Shown piece after piece: positions 53,401 to 64,000 of a stretch of DNA of 64,000 bases. The notes beneath the pieces are model-generated. The model ran no database searches. It was given only the letters and a program-made list of their open reading frames with translations, and was not told the DNA's origin. Position numbers and translations under genes: made by a program. The DNA lies in contig NC_021678.1 of assembly GCF_000247815.1 (NCBI RefSeq), forward strand, positions 29,671,749 to 29,735,748. The letters are read 5' to 3'. Source of the stretch: Ficedula albicollis (taxonomy: Eukaryota > Chordata > Aves > Passeriformes > Muscicapidae). Position 1 is the first letter of the stretch. Each line of letters opens with the position of its first letter.

Positions 53401-54197
53401 TTCTTTTTCTAGTCTATTTGTCAGCTCTTTAAGCCTTGGCATTAGGTGTGGATGCAAACACACCCACACCTACGGGTCTCAAAGCATAATGACAGGAATG
53501 TAAATATTTAAGACCATACCTGCGCTTCAAAATCAGCACAGTATATCTGCTCTCTGTTACTGATTGTTTTTCTTATTTGTATCCTTCTTTATCCATTAAA
53601 AATTGTGATTTTAAAACAGCAAAATAGCTATGAGCCCATTAATACAGAGCAGGAATTTGTGATAACCATAAACCACTTTCAGACCACTGAAGATGGGAAG
53701 AAACTTCCCAGCAGCAGGCTCACTTGCAGCTGCAGCTTTGGGTAAGGAGTTTCTTTAGGAAAGTCTTGCTGGCCAGTGTCTACAACAAGGCACTGGATTA
53801 TAGGGATCCCAGGCTGATCTGGCATTGTCAGATCATCAAAGGTACTGTAAGAAAATGCACCAGAAAAGGGTATGCTATTTAAATTCACAGCAGTAACAGC
53901 AGTAAAATGTTTAAATGCCCCCACGAAGCAGCTTCTTAATATCCTGTCAATGTCACTTCTCTCACACCCCTGCTGTAACCGAGAGGAGCAATCAGAGAGA
54001 CTCGGATTTCCACAGCAAAGCTGGCCAAAGATGCATTTTCCCCCCGCCAAATCCCACCTCCTTCTTGCAGTGCATCACCCCTCAGCTGTGTTGATACAGC
54101 AGTTTATTATTAACATTATTTTCAGGCAGTTCACTTCAGGAATCCAGACTAGGGCTCAGCCCCCAGTCTGGTGGAACCAGCGAGGTGTGTAGGACAC
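53401..54197. other. Unique sequence beside the satellite cluster
   Basis: A 123-codon minus-strand frame (53,679-54,050) is present but unrecognised. I see no repeat family. Confidence 0.5.
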
Positions 54198-55549
54198 GGG
54201 GATGGGATGGGATGGGATGGGATGGGATGGGATGGGATGGGATGGGATGGGATGGGATGGGATGGGATGGGATGGGATGGGATGGGATGGGATGGGATGG
54301 GATGGGATGGGATGGGATGGGATGGGATGGGATGGGATGGGATGGGATGGGATGGGATGGGATGGGATGGGATGGGATGGGATGGGATGGGATGGGATGG
54401 GATGGGATGGGATGGGATGGGATGGGATGGGATGGGATGGGATGGGATGGGATGGGATGGGATGGGATGGGATGGGATGGGATGGGATGGGATGGGATGG
54501 GATGGGATGGGATGGGATGGGATGGGATGGGATGGGATGGGATGGGATGGGATGGGATGGGATGGGATGGGATGGGATGGGATGGGATGGGATGGGATGG
54601 GATGGGATGGGATGGGATGGGATGGGATGGGATGGGATGGGATGGGATGGGATGGGATGGGATGGGATGGGATGGGATGGGATGGGATGGGATGGGATGG
54701 GATGGGATGGGATGGGATGGGATGGGATGGGATGGGATGGGATGGGATGGGATGGGATGGGATGGGATGGGATGGGATGGGATGGGATGGGATGGGATGG
54801 GATGGGATGGGATGGGATGGGATGGGATGGGATGGGATGGGATGGGATGGGATGGGATGGGATGGGATGGGATGGGATGGGATGGGATGGGATGGGATGG
54901 GATGGGATGGGATGGGATGGGATGGGATGGGATGGGATGGGATGGGATGGGATGGGATGGGATGGGATGGGATGGGATGGGATGGGATGGGATGGGATGG
55001 GATGGGATGGGATGGGATGGGATGGGATGGGATGGGATGGGATGGGATGGGATGGGATGGGATGGGATGGGATGGGATGGGATGGGATGGGATGGGATGG
55101 GATGGGATGGGATGGGATGGGATGGGATGGGATGGGATGGGATGGGATGGGATGGGATGGGATGGGATGGGATGGGATGGGATGGGATGGGATGGGATGG
55201 GATGGGATGGGATGGGATGGGATGGGATGGGATGGGATGGGATGGGATGGGATGGGATGGGATGGGATGGGATGGGATGGGATGGGATGGGATGGGATGG
55301 GATGGGATGGGATGGGATGGGATGGGATGGGATGGGATGGGATGGGATGGGATGGGATGGGATGGGATGGGATGGGATGGGATGGGATGGGATGGGATGG
55401 GATGGGATGGGATGGGATGGGATGGGATGGGATGGGATGGGATGGGATGGGATGGGATGGGATGGGATGGGATGGGATGGGATGGGATGGGATGGGATGG
55501 GATGGGATGGGATGGGATGGGATGGGATGGGATGGGATGGGATGGGATG
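54198..55549. repeat. Perfect GATGG pentamer array, about 270 copies (G-quadruplex-type on plus strand)
   Basis: From 54,201 to 55,549 the sequence is GATGG repeated without a single visible substitution, preceded by GGG. Read as (GGGAT)n, the plus strand is a continuous series of GGG runs with two-base AT loops. This fits the G3-loop-G3 G-quadruplex rule along the whole 1.35 kb, in the manner of telomeric GGGTTA. The array has no stop codon in any frame of either strand. The 469-500 codon frames (GMGWD and HPIPS repeats) are artefacts of this. The real copy number may differ because assemblers often collapse or extend such arrays. Confidence 0.98.
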
Positions 55550-55590
55550 CTGGGACTGGGGATGCTGGGCTGGCTGCTGAGCCAGGGTGC

Positions 55591-56145
55591 AATGCAGTGA
55601 CCCAGGGCTCACTGTGCAGTGACCCAGGGCTCAGGGTGTGCAGGGACCCAGGGCTCACTCTGCAGTGACCCAGGGCTCAGGGTGTGCAGGAACACAGGGC
55701 TCAGGGTGTGTAGTGACCCAGGGCTCAGAGTGTGCAAGGGACCCAGGGATCAGGGTGTGCAGGGACCCAGGGCTCAGGGTGTGCAGGGACTCAGGGCTCA
55801 GGGTGTGCAGTGACCCAGGGCTCAGGGTGTGCAGTGACCCAGGGCTCAGGGTGTGCAGTGACCCAGGGCTCAGGGTGTGCAGTGACCCAGGGCTCAGGGT
55901 GTGCAGTGACCCAGGGCTCAGGGTGTGCAGTGACCCAGGGCTCAGGGTGTGCAGTGACCCAGGGCTCAGGGTGTGCAGTGACCCAGGGCTCAGGGTGTGC
56001 AGTGACCCAGGGCTCAGGGTGTGCAGTGACCCAGGGCTCAGGGTGTGCAGTGACCCAGGGCTCAGGGTGTGCAGTGACCCAGGGCTCAGGGTGTGCAGGG
56101 ACCCAGGGCTCAGGGTGTGCAGGGACCCAGGGCTCAGGGTGTGCA
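55591..56145. repeat. 24-bp minisatellite, about 23 copies
   Basis: The unit GGGTGTGCAGTGACCCAGGG plus CTCA repeats about 23 times. The first six or seven copies and the last few carry substitutions and one-base changes (for example 'cactctgcag', 'gtgtag', 'gtgcaaggg'). The twelve or so central copies are identical, so homogenisation is strongest in the middle. As 24 is a multiple of 3, frames of 163-226 codons (DPGLRVCS repeats and their antisense) run through, without other evidence of coding. Confidence 0.96.
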
Positions 56146-59067
56146 GCCTGCTGTCCTGCTCACTGCATGGCAATGAGTGTGTGTGCTTCCCTAAGGAGCT
56201 GGGTGCACAGTGGGAGCTCCTGAGGTTATTCATGGCACAGCACTCCTTGGGAGGATGTGCTAATTTGAACGTTTGTCTCACAGTATGTAGGAGCTGGAGT
56301 CAATGCTGGGAAATATAAAACTTGTGGCACACTGTGATAATGGGGGCATTTAGCACAGACCATTGAGAAATCATAGTGAGGGGAATCAAACATGAAAAAC
56401 TATATGAGGTGACTTGTCGTGAGTTTTTATTTTCCTTTTGTTCTTTCTTTAGAGGGTGAATGGATGGGATGGCGGCTCAATTTTTGGCTTTTAAGACATA
56501 ATTTTAACAGTGATCTTACTAAAATATTGTTGAACCTTATTTTGCCCGAGTTACCAAAATTGACTTCAATTTGCATGCTTGTGCAGAAGCTTCTGCTAGG
56601 TAGAAGCAGAGCATTTATGGTCTCCAGATGGCAGCTGTTTTGATATATGAAGGTCACATCTTTTTAGATCCATTTGTTTTGTACCCACAGACAAACTGGT
56701 TGAGATTTGGGGCTGCTTGGAATCAGAATGAATGGATAATGAATAATGGAACTTCAGTTTCCATGCAGGAAAAGTAGTCTGTGAGCTACTAAGGGTACAC
56801 CTATTGATCTACAGATTGGCCAGTGTCAGCAAGCACTTTTTTATTCAGGAAAAAAAGCCATAGCTGGGGATACATGCTATGAAAATTACCATCAGAGGGA
56901 GGAAGGAAGGAAGGAACTTCACAAGGAGAATACTGATAAATTTATTCTTCCCAACAAAAAATTGTGGAGATAAGCCCATTAACAATCTTCTGTTTCCGCT
57001 TCTCTTTGTATTAATTTTCTCTCTCTTCGTTGAAAATTTAGGAGAGCATTTAATCTCTTACAAATTATGTAGAATTTTATGCCTATTTGTCTAGTTCCTT
57101 CCATTAGCAAGGGTAGAAAGTACTTTTTGTCAAGTATGTCATTAATCCTGGGCTTCTAGGCTTGATTTGACTATTGTGAATAGAGTAACTTCCACAATCT
57201 ATTTGAAAATGTACATATCCATGCGTTTTTTGAGCAGGAAAACTGCTCAGCTTTCTGGCAAATGGTGTGCATGACATCCAGCTCCAGTCTCACAGGTGGA
57301 ACATGGGGACTTAAAGTGACAGAATCAAAGCCTAGGAGAAAAGAGCAGAATAAGGCTGGATTCTCAGAACTGGCTAATGATAAGAGGGGCCTAGAAGAAG
57401 ATCTGGCTTTCAGCTAGCTTTGAATGTCTAACCTCTGAAGATTTAGAAGCATTTAAGATGTCTCAAACTGGAGCCAAAATTATCTTCAGTCTGAAGTTTG
57501 CTCATTGACTGTTCTCTGCTTTTTGGGCTGGTGACTTCATTTGTCCCACAGGTCCTTTAACAATGCATTTCCCCATCGTGCCTGCGGTCTTTTCATCTTG
57601 CCTCATTTCCTGAGAGTGCTAAACTACTTGGAGTTCCTCTTTTTCGCTAATTTGAGAGTTCAAAGTATGGATTTGTAGCAAATTATTCCTGATGAGTGGT
57701 TTCATTAAAAGAACAGAAAGGAAATTGTTCTAAGAACCTTCTGTGTTGGAGAAAAGAGGGATAGTGAAATAAAGTACAGCCTCACACAACACTGAGAACT
57801 TCCCAGAACTGTAATGCATTGTTTTCTGTAGAATTAAGTGGATGGTTTGGACATGCTGCTACACCTCTTCTTTGCTGAAATTAAGATGAGCTCCCCTACT
57901 AAACACAGTGCCCTTCCCTGTTCACAGAGGGGACTTCCCAATGTGGTAGCAAAGGTTCACTACAAATGGGACAATTTCTCCACAAAGATTCATAGACATT
58001 AAGCCAGAATTTTAGTGCATCTCAAACCCTAAGAGATTTATCAAAAGATTATTTGTGCAAGAAATGCAGTTTTTTTCATGTATTTTAGCTGTTGAGCATC
58101 CAGTACAGTTTCTTCCAAGATCACTGGGGAATTGTAGCTGTACACCAATCAATAAACACAGTGGGACTTCCTCAGCCTGTGATGCCATCAGCCATTGTCT
58201 TGATGAAAGATATGTAATCTTGTGAAGATTTTCAAATTATTATTCAGATAGTGTCAGATTAATTCTGCTGTATCAGGAAGGTAAGACTAAACTGGGAGAG
58301 CTTGGGGTGTATAAAGCTTAGAAGAAGGGAGAGAACCTGTCTGTCACTGGGTCAGACTCTCAGAGGGCTGTTAATAATGGATTTTCATGAGTTAACCTTT
58401 TATCTTGTCCTTTTCAAAATGCTGTCATGTAACATGAGTTATGTGCTACCAGATAATTTTCCTAAAGTGGTTGCAGCGCACACCAAAGATAGTTGTGCTC
58501 TTTGTCTGGACTATCATTTCAGAACACACTTTAACTACATCCTCTGTAGGATATAGCCACTCTGGGAATCTTTCAGAGACACAATTCACAGCAGACAAAC
58601 CATCTCTTATGTGTAGTCATGCAAAGTGAAATAAAACAAGGTAAGACTGAAGGCATCAGTCGAGTTTAAAAGTATCCGAATTTGTTCTCCCAGGAGAAGC
58701 CAAAAGGCAGTGGTTCTAATCTTGCTGTGGCTTGTACAACACTTACAACACTGATTAACACTTGTTCACGTTCTGCCTGATTTCAGTGGAAATTCCATGG
58801 GGCTTCTGGGAATTCTGAACCCGTCAGATGAGGAATTCACTGAGCGTTACCCACTACAAGGAAAAGACAACTAGCTCCGGCAGCACTGCTTCAGCGCAGA
58901 AGCACAGCATGGCCCAGCCTGCCTGTGCCACAGCCCTGTGGCTTGTGCTCCTCTGAAGAGCACAGTGTGAATCTGAGCCCTCTGGGGCCAAGCAGGGCCT
59001 GATCTCTGTGCTTCCCACATTTTGCAGATGTCGTTGGGAAATGGAAATTACTCAATGGAGGCAGCAC
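56146..59067. other. Unique sequence, no gene recognised
   Basis: No recognised exon or repeat apart from a short GGAA run near 56.9 kb. Open frames are 84 codons or fewer. Confidence 0.5.
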
Positions 59068-59428
59068 TGTTGCCGTAAGAAAGGTTACGGAGCGGAGAGA
59101 GAAACCAGCAACAAGACACTCTCTTGCTTGGTGCAAGAAAGAGCAAGAAAGAGCAATTTATTGCAGGAAGCCATGGCTTTAAATAAGGTATTTCATGAAA
59201 AACAAAATACAGACAGTTCATTGGACAGAGAAAGAGACACCTCTTCTCCCTGGCTTTCCCATGGATCTAGCAGGTGTTTATCTCTTGTGTTTACTGTAGA
59301 GAAAATGTCTCTAGGCTGGGAAAAATCCTGGCTGGAGCTGAGAAAGTTTCATGGCCGTAGAAAAAGACTCAGAACCTGAGAAAAAGGCCTGGCTGAAACG
59401 TGCCTAGGCCTTCAGCAGTGTCCACGCA
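59068..59428 (-). mobile_element. Solo LTR of an endogenous retrovirus, minus orientation
   Basis: Read on the minus strand this 361-bp unit starts TGCGTGGACACTG and ends CTTACGGCAACA, which are the canonical TG...CA ends. It contains a TATA-like TATTTAAAG (plus 59,177-59,185) and a polyadenylation signal AATAAA (plus 59,157-59,162), followed by a CT-rich U5. The flanks carry a 4-bp direct repeat GCAC at 59,064-59,067 and 59,429-59,432, consistent with a target-site duplication (GCAGCAC matches over 7 bp if LTR end bases are included). No internal retroviral sequence or primer-binding site is adjacent, so it is a solo LTR left by recombination. The family is not identified. Part of a 123-codon plus-strand frame crosses it by chance. 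Confidence 0.72.
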
Positions 59429-59710
59429 GCACAAGCTCAGCACCCCAGCCCTGTCCTCCACCAAGAGCCTGGGCAGAGTTGAGGTGTTTTCCCATCTACC
59501 CTGGAGTGTGATACACTTCAGGCTGGAGACAGGCGCCCTTCTGCTCCACCCAGGGGGATTTTCCAGCGTGCAAAAGTGCTTAATGAGCTCTGCAGCCCAG
59601 GATGAAGGTGCTCACTGAATTAAATCATCTTTGGGACTACGTGGTGTAGAGAGTAAATACTGTACATCACCATCTGAGAGGCTGGCTCCTAACTTCAATT
59701 TAATCCCTAT

Positions 59711-59780
59711 TTAGACTGCTTGAATCTTTATGTTCTCATCCATAAAATGGATTTAACAGCGTTTTCCTGCCTTTCAAGGC
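59711..59780 (+). mobile_element. MIR-like fragment
   Basis: 'cttgaatctttatgttctcatccataaaatgg' then 'atttaacagcgttttcctgcctttcaagg' recalls the MIR segment 'cttaacctctctgtgcctcagtttcctcatctgtaaaatgg...ataatagtacctacctcatagg'. It is short and diverged, so the assignment is tentative. Confidence 0.45.
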
Positions 59781-60050
59781 AGCTGGGTAAGCACACAAGG
59801 ATATGTGCCTTAGCACTAATGAGCTTTTATGAGTACTGTAAATGAGAACCATCTAGATTAAAATGATGCAGGGGCTTTTCTTTATTTTGCTGAAAATAAC
59901 TGAATCTCTAAGGTCACTTATGAGCATTTTTTCCAGTGGAAACCTTTAAATTTTGTGTAAGAAAGAGTGAGGCCAGAATTTATCAAATGTAAAGGTGCAT
60001 GCATAAATATGCATAGAGCAGTCCAAAATTTTCACCCTAAGGAACTACAG

Positions 60051-60104
60051 TATAATATATTTTATTATATTTTATTTTATTTTATATTTCTTTTTTTTTT
60101 TTTT
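60051..60104. repeat. TTTTA/poly-T low-complexity tract
   Basis: ATTTT-type pentamers are followed by a run of about 14 T. Confidence 0.9.
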
Positions 60105-60656
60105 CACAGCAAGAACTATCTAATAAAGTCAGCTGCACTAGGGAGAAATCTGATGCCTCAATTTGCTGTCTTTGGGCTTTGGATCCAAAAGTGATGGAAG
60201 AGTTCCACAGAAACAGAAGGTTGACTGAGAATAAAAGAATATCATGTTTTGTACACAAATTATTAAATCAAAATACACCAATTATTACACTATGATCGTA
60301 GCCTTTGACTAGTGTGAAACATGGCAATATCTGCTTTTTGGACAGAATATATTTGCTGTATAGAAGAAGAGGCAAGCATGAGTTTGAGCTGCATTTGTAA
60401 GAGCAGAGGTACAGAGGAGCCATTCCTCTCACACCTGCTTTGTCTTTTATCCTTTACTTGTGTGTGTATTACTGTGCTTGTGCCTGGTTAAAGGAATAAA
60501 TTCCTCTTTTGTGGCAGGATCAGAAAGCCCTAACTCCAAAAAAGAGAGGAATATCATGGTGTAAAATGACTTGAACTTTAATTTGTTGCTTAGGTTTAAA
60601 TCCAATGGACTATATTGCTTGAAGTTAGAAAATAAACATAGTACTCTCTTTTCTTG

Positions 60657-60745
60657 GGTTGGTTTTTGGTTTGGTTTCTTTTTGTTTTGTTTTGGGTTCT
60701 GTTGTTTTGTTGGTTTAGGTTTTGTTTAGGTTTTTGGTTTTTTTT
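60657..60745. repeat. T/G-rich low-complexity tract
   Basis: An irregular GGTTT, TTTTG and GTTTT run of nearly 90 bp, strongly strand-asymmetric (almost no A or C on the plus strand). Confidence 0.85.
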
Positions 60746-63700
60746 CTCAAGTGTTTGAAAGAAGAACTTTTGGAGCATCCTCTGCTATTTATCACAAAAC
60801 AAGCTGCAGAGCTGAAACATGAGATGTACAAGGCAAAATGAATAGAGATTGTCATCCTTTCTGGTTCATCTCTTCCTGCAGGATTTCTGAGGTGCCCTTG
60901 CAGTGACACCAACCATGTGTGATCACAGTGAGCATGATTATTTCTGGATGCTTAGCACCAATTTCCAAGCTGAAGACTTGGAAACTTACTGAACTCATTG
61001 TGTATTATTTATAAAGTTCCTGCTAGGCCTAATGCTAGCTTCAGGAGAGATCACTGTTGAATACTTGAGCTGAACCTGTCTCATTCCACTTAACAACCCA
61101 CTTTATCAGCACACTGTCCCCATTAATGCTGAACACCCTTCCCAACAGGGTATATTTTAATTGCTCCATTACTTTATCAGAAAACTGGCCCTCCTTGTTG
61201 ATAAACACCTTCTGCCTTCTTGCACCTTGGACTGAGTGCACCATCTGACAAGAGGCTCAGGGTTCCCTGCGTGCAGTTGAATGTTATTTCACCACCAGCA
61301 TTTCAGTCTGGAAACTTTGGGCTCTTCTCAGTTTTCCAAGTCAGCAATTGGATCATATTTATTTAGAGCTGGCTGTGCAAATGTATTGATTTGTAGCCTG
61401 TTATTGTTTTTTGCCTTGTATTCATGTGGCTCTAATGGACTGAAAGTGTTTCAAAACTGAAGGGGATTAAAATATAGAGCTTTTTCTCTGGGTAAGTGTA
61501 GGGAATATTATAACTTGAAATCTGTTCTAAAATGTGATTTTACAGCATTTATATACTGTTATTTTAAAGCTAGAGATACTGTGCCATCCAGTAATTGAGT
61601 ACAAAGCCATGAAAATAGTAGAAAGAAATGGAGGTACAGAGAGAAAACAATGAAGCTGGCAACACAAACCCTTGTCAAATGTGAGGAATGAGCTTTGAAA
61701 CAAGCTCTGACTTTGCCTCAGCACCACGTGCTTGGTCAAATAATCTCACTCCCCCCCCCAGCCAGATGTCACCATATGGCCAGTGACAACTTTCAATTAA
61801 AGGCCTATGGTATTTATCATCTCCTTTTGCATATGGATAAAAAGCAGTCCGGTGACCTGCCCATTGCACCCAGGAGGATTTGTGCTCCTTCTTTAAATGA
61901 TGAGTACACCGAGACTCATCCCCGTCTTGGGGCTGTAAGTTTCCAAGTCCAGTTTTAGTGTTTTGAACCTTTGTTCAGCTACTGCCAGCTCTGAAACCTG
62001 GACTCAGCCTGCATCTCCAGCAGTCCCTGGGTACTGAGGGTGGCTTTTGGAAAATTCAGGGCTCAACTCCTGACAACGCTGGAAATGTCACTGGGCACTT
62101 CTGCAAGGGGCACTTTCAGAGCATGGCCACACAAATGTGGATGTTGTGTCATGCATCTCAGCCATGGAGCAAGGGAACCACTGCATTGTGACAGCACCAG
62201 TCACACTTACCAAGTCCTGACACAAATGGGACAGATGTTAATGATCCAATCAGCTGCTCATCCTTGAGATTGCATAATGATTATACAACAAATTTGATTA
62301 TAGGAGTTACTATGTGTTTTAAGTTCACTTTTGTGCATGGCTGGGCTTTCCCAGTAATCCTAGACAGTAACTTCTTGCAAATCCCTGCAAAGCAATTACT
62401 GTCCTTTCTACATATTCAGGAATTGTCAGTTTCAGGTGCAATTAAAGTAAAATTGCTTTCAGTAGGTACTTGGCTATGATGACTTTTGCTGGTCATAATT
62501 CTCTCTACACTATGTTGTTTCTTCAGATAAAAATTATATTTCTCTTGTGCCCTGGAATCTCAAGCTCATTTTTGACCCAAAGTATCCTCAGAGAGTTGTA
62601 AAACTGAGATGTTATAACTGCACATTACCTAGTAATGAACGTTGTGAGAGTCAGGCCAGGAAGATGAAGACAAGAGGTATGAATTAATGTTTTAATAATC
62701 TTCCTCAGATCAGTACAAGTCATACAGGCAAGGATCCCAGTAACTGCTGGTGAGCAGTGCAGCTGCTCCAGCATGGTCTGATACTGCTGTGTAACTCTCC
62801 CAGGAGATGGTGCTCAGTGTCTGCAGAGACAGATGGTCACTCAGCCACCAATAGAGCTCTGACCTTGTCCCAGCATGATGGTGCAACTCTGTACTTTGGG
62901 CAGAACTGCTGTTTGCAGTGACACAGCTTTTGCTGGAGGCATAGGAAACTCATTAATTTATTTTTACTTCTATTTAATCCTAGGCTATGCAAGACATTCT
63001 TTTGTTTGGATTCAGGGCATCCACCATTCTTATAATGGAGAGCAAAGACCTGTTCCATTTCAGACTAACAAAAGGTTTGGATTGAAACACAGCAGTGAAT
63101 CATGCTGCTTGGTTCTACAGGGCTAGGACAGGAAACTGGTGGAAGCAGCATCTCCCACTGCTGGTGCTCCTTCTCCAGTACAGGAGCCAACCAATATGAG
63201 ACATTGTGCACAATGCCAGCCTTCCCACACGTCCCTGTGTGAATCTGCTGGGATTCTTCCATGGTCAAAATAACCACAACAGTGTCCTGTTCTTGCACTT
63301 TAGAACAAAAAGAATTTCCAATGGCAGGGCAAAGACTCTGTTTTAACTTCTCACGGCAGAAGCCCCAAACACTACAGAGCTACATCCTAGAGAAATAGGT
63401 TTAATAGATTAAGAGGCTGTCTTCTGGCACTGTGCAAGGTGCTGGACTTGCCTGAATCATTTATTGAACACAGCTTTTCTCTGGGAAAAACACCTTGTCT
63501 GGTTTTAAAGATTTTGTTCAATGGTGGAGAACACAGTACAAATCTTGTTTACTTTCTCCTATGTTTACTTATATTCTCTGTTAAAAACACGACACTTTTC
63601 TATGCTGAACTGGTCTAGATTGCACAGCCAGCCAGCCTTATTGAGGCTTTGTCTATGGATGGAAAAGTTTCTATTTATTTTCTCATTTTCTGTTCCTTGT

Positions 63701-64000
63701 TAGGTTCCCACAGTCAGTGTTCATGACAGTACACAGTGGGTTTGTGATGAGGTTGCACTGTTAGGGATGTACTATTAGCCATGCTTTTCACAGACACTTA
63801 GTGTCACCCTTTGGGCTCTTCTTGGAACCATCTCCAATTTTTCAGCATCAATTTGATAAGATTTATTGAAAAAGGACAGTACAGACCCAGATGGCTTCCC
63901 ACCCAGTGCATTAAAAAAAAAAAGTGACAACACTTCCATGTGTCTTACTATAAATACAGCAACAAATGCTTAAAATTATTTCATCTTATATTTTTAAGTA

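Larger units (their letters stand above)
59781..64000. other. Unique sequence to window end
   Basis: No recognised gene. Two low-complexity tracts (60.05 and 60.66 kb) and an unidentified 67-codon minus-strand frame (61,041-61,244) are noted separately. Other frames are short. Confidence 0.5.

Noticed and set aside
54149..55668. Open frames of 469-500 codons on both strands (GMGWD and HPIPS repeats)
   Set aside because: They are produced only by the stop-free pentamer array. Frames are open on both strands at once, with no splice or promoter context.
55638..56318. 226-codon plus-strand and 208-codon minus-strand frames in the minisatellite
   Set aside because: The unit is 24 bp, so a frame stays open through every copy. 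Opposite-strand and shifted frames are equally open, and nothing suggests selection on a protein.
58302..58640. Plus-strand exon ending at a 'caag|gtaaga' donor near 58.64 kb
   Set aside because: Every frame leading to the donor from a usable acceptor meets a stop codon first.
1..64000. CRISPR arrays, bacterial operons, ribosome binding sites, riboswitches
   Set aside because: The sequence is vertebrate nuclear DNA by its CR1, MIR-like and LTR content. The tandem arrays have no spacers and are simple satellites.

Overview
The window looks like an intergenic or deep-intronic stretch of a bird nuclear genome, probably a passerine. The main evidence is three 5'-truncated CR1 LINE copies ending in the avian CR1 3' tail (a 'ggtcttttccaac' block followed by a degenerate ATTCTATG-like octamer end). 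Interspersed repeats are otherwise sparse, CpG is depleted, and there is one retroviral-type solo LTR. I could not recognise any complete protein-coding gene, tRNA, rRNA, small RNA gene or CpG-island promoter. Most open frames of 60-190 codons are what chance gives in 64 kb. The largest ones (up to 500 codons) exist only because tandem arrays lack stop codons.

Layout. Positions 1 to about 33.5 kb are AT-rich. They hold CR1 fragments at 9.0 and 14.6 kb, a perfect 10-bp AT array at 15.2-15.7 kb, and a candidate terminal exon at 16.1 kb followed by about 4 kb of ORF-poor sequence that could be a long 3' UTR. They also hold a decayed minus-strand LINE-like stretch at 22.8-23.8 kb, an ancient CR1 at 29.5-30.4 kb that still aligns from the reverse-transcriptase FADD region to its 3' end, and a fragment of an old palindromic amniote element at 32.1 kb. 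From about 33.5 kb onward the sequence is visibly richer in G and C. That half holds a longer CR1 (40.9-41.6 kb), a CORE-SINE/MIR-type fragment (53.3 kb), and a 1.35-kb perfect GATGG pentamer array that continues into a 24-bp minisatellite (54.2-56.1 kb). A 361-bp solo LTR (59.07-59.43 kb) and a second MIR-like fragment (59.7 kb) follow.

The most notable structures are the adjoining G-rich arrays at 54.2-56.1 kb. The pentamer array is an uninterrupted G-quadruplex-type motif (GGG separated by AT) on one strand. Several splice-bounded open frames are recorded as weak exon candidates only. One of them, at 25.8 kb, reproduces the cysteine spacing of an insulin-family A chain and deserves a quick check, though chance is the likelier explanation.
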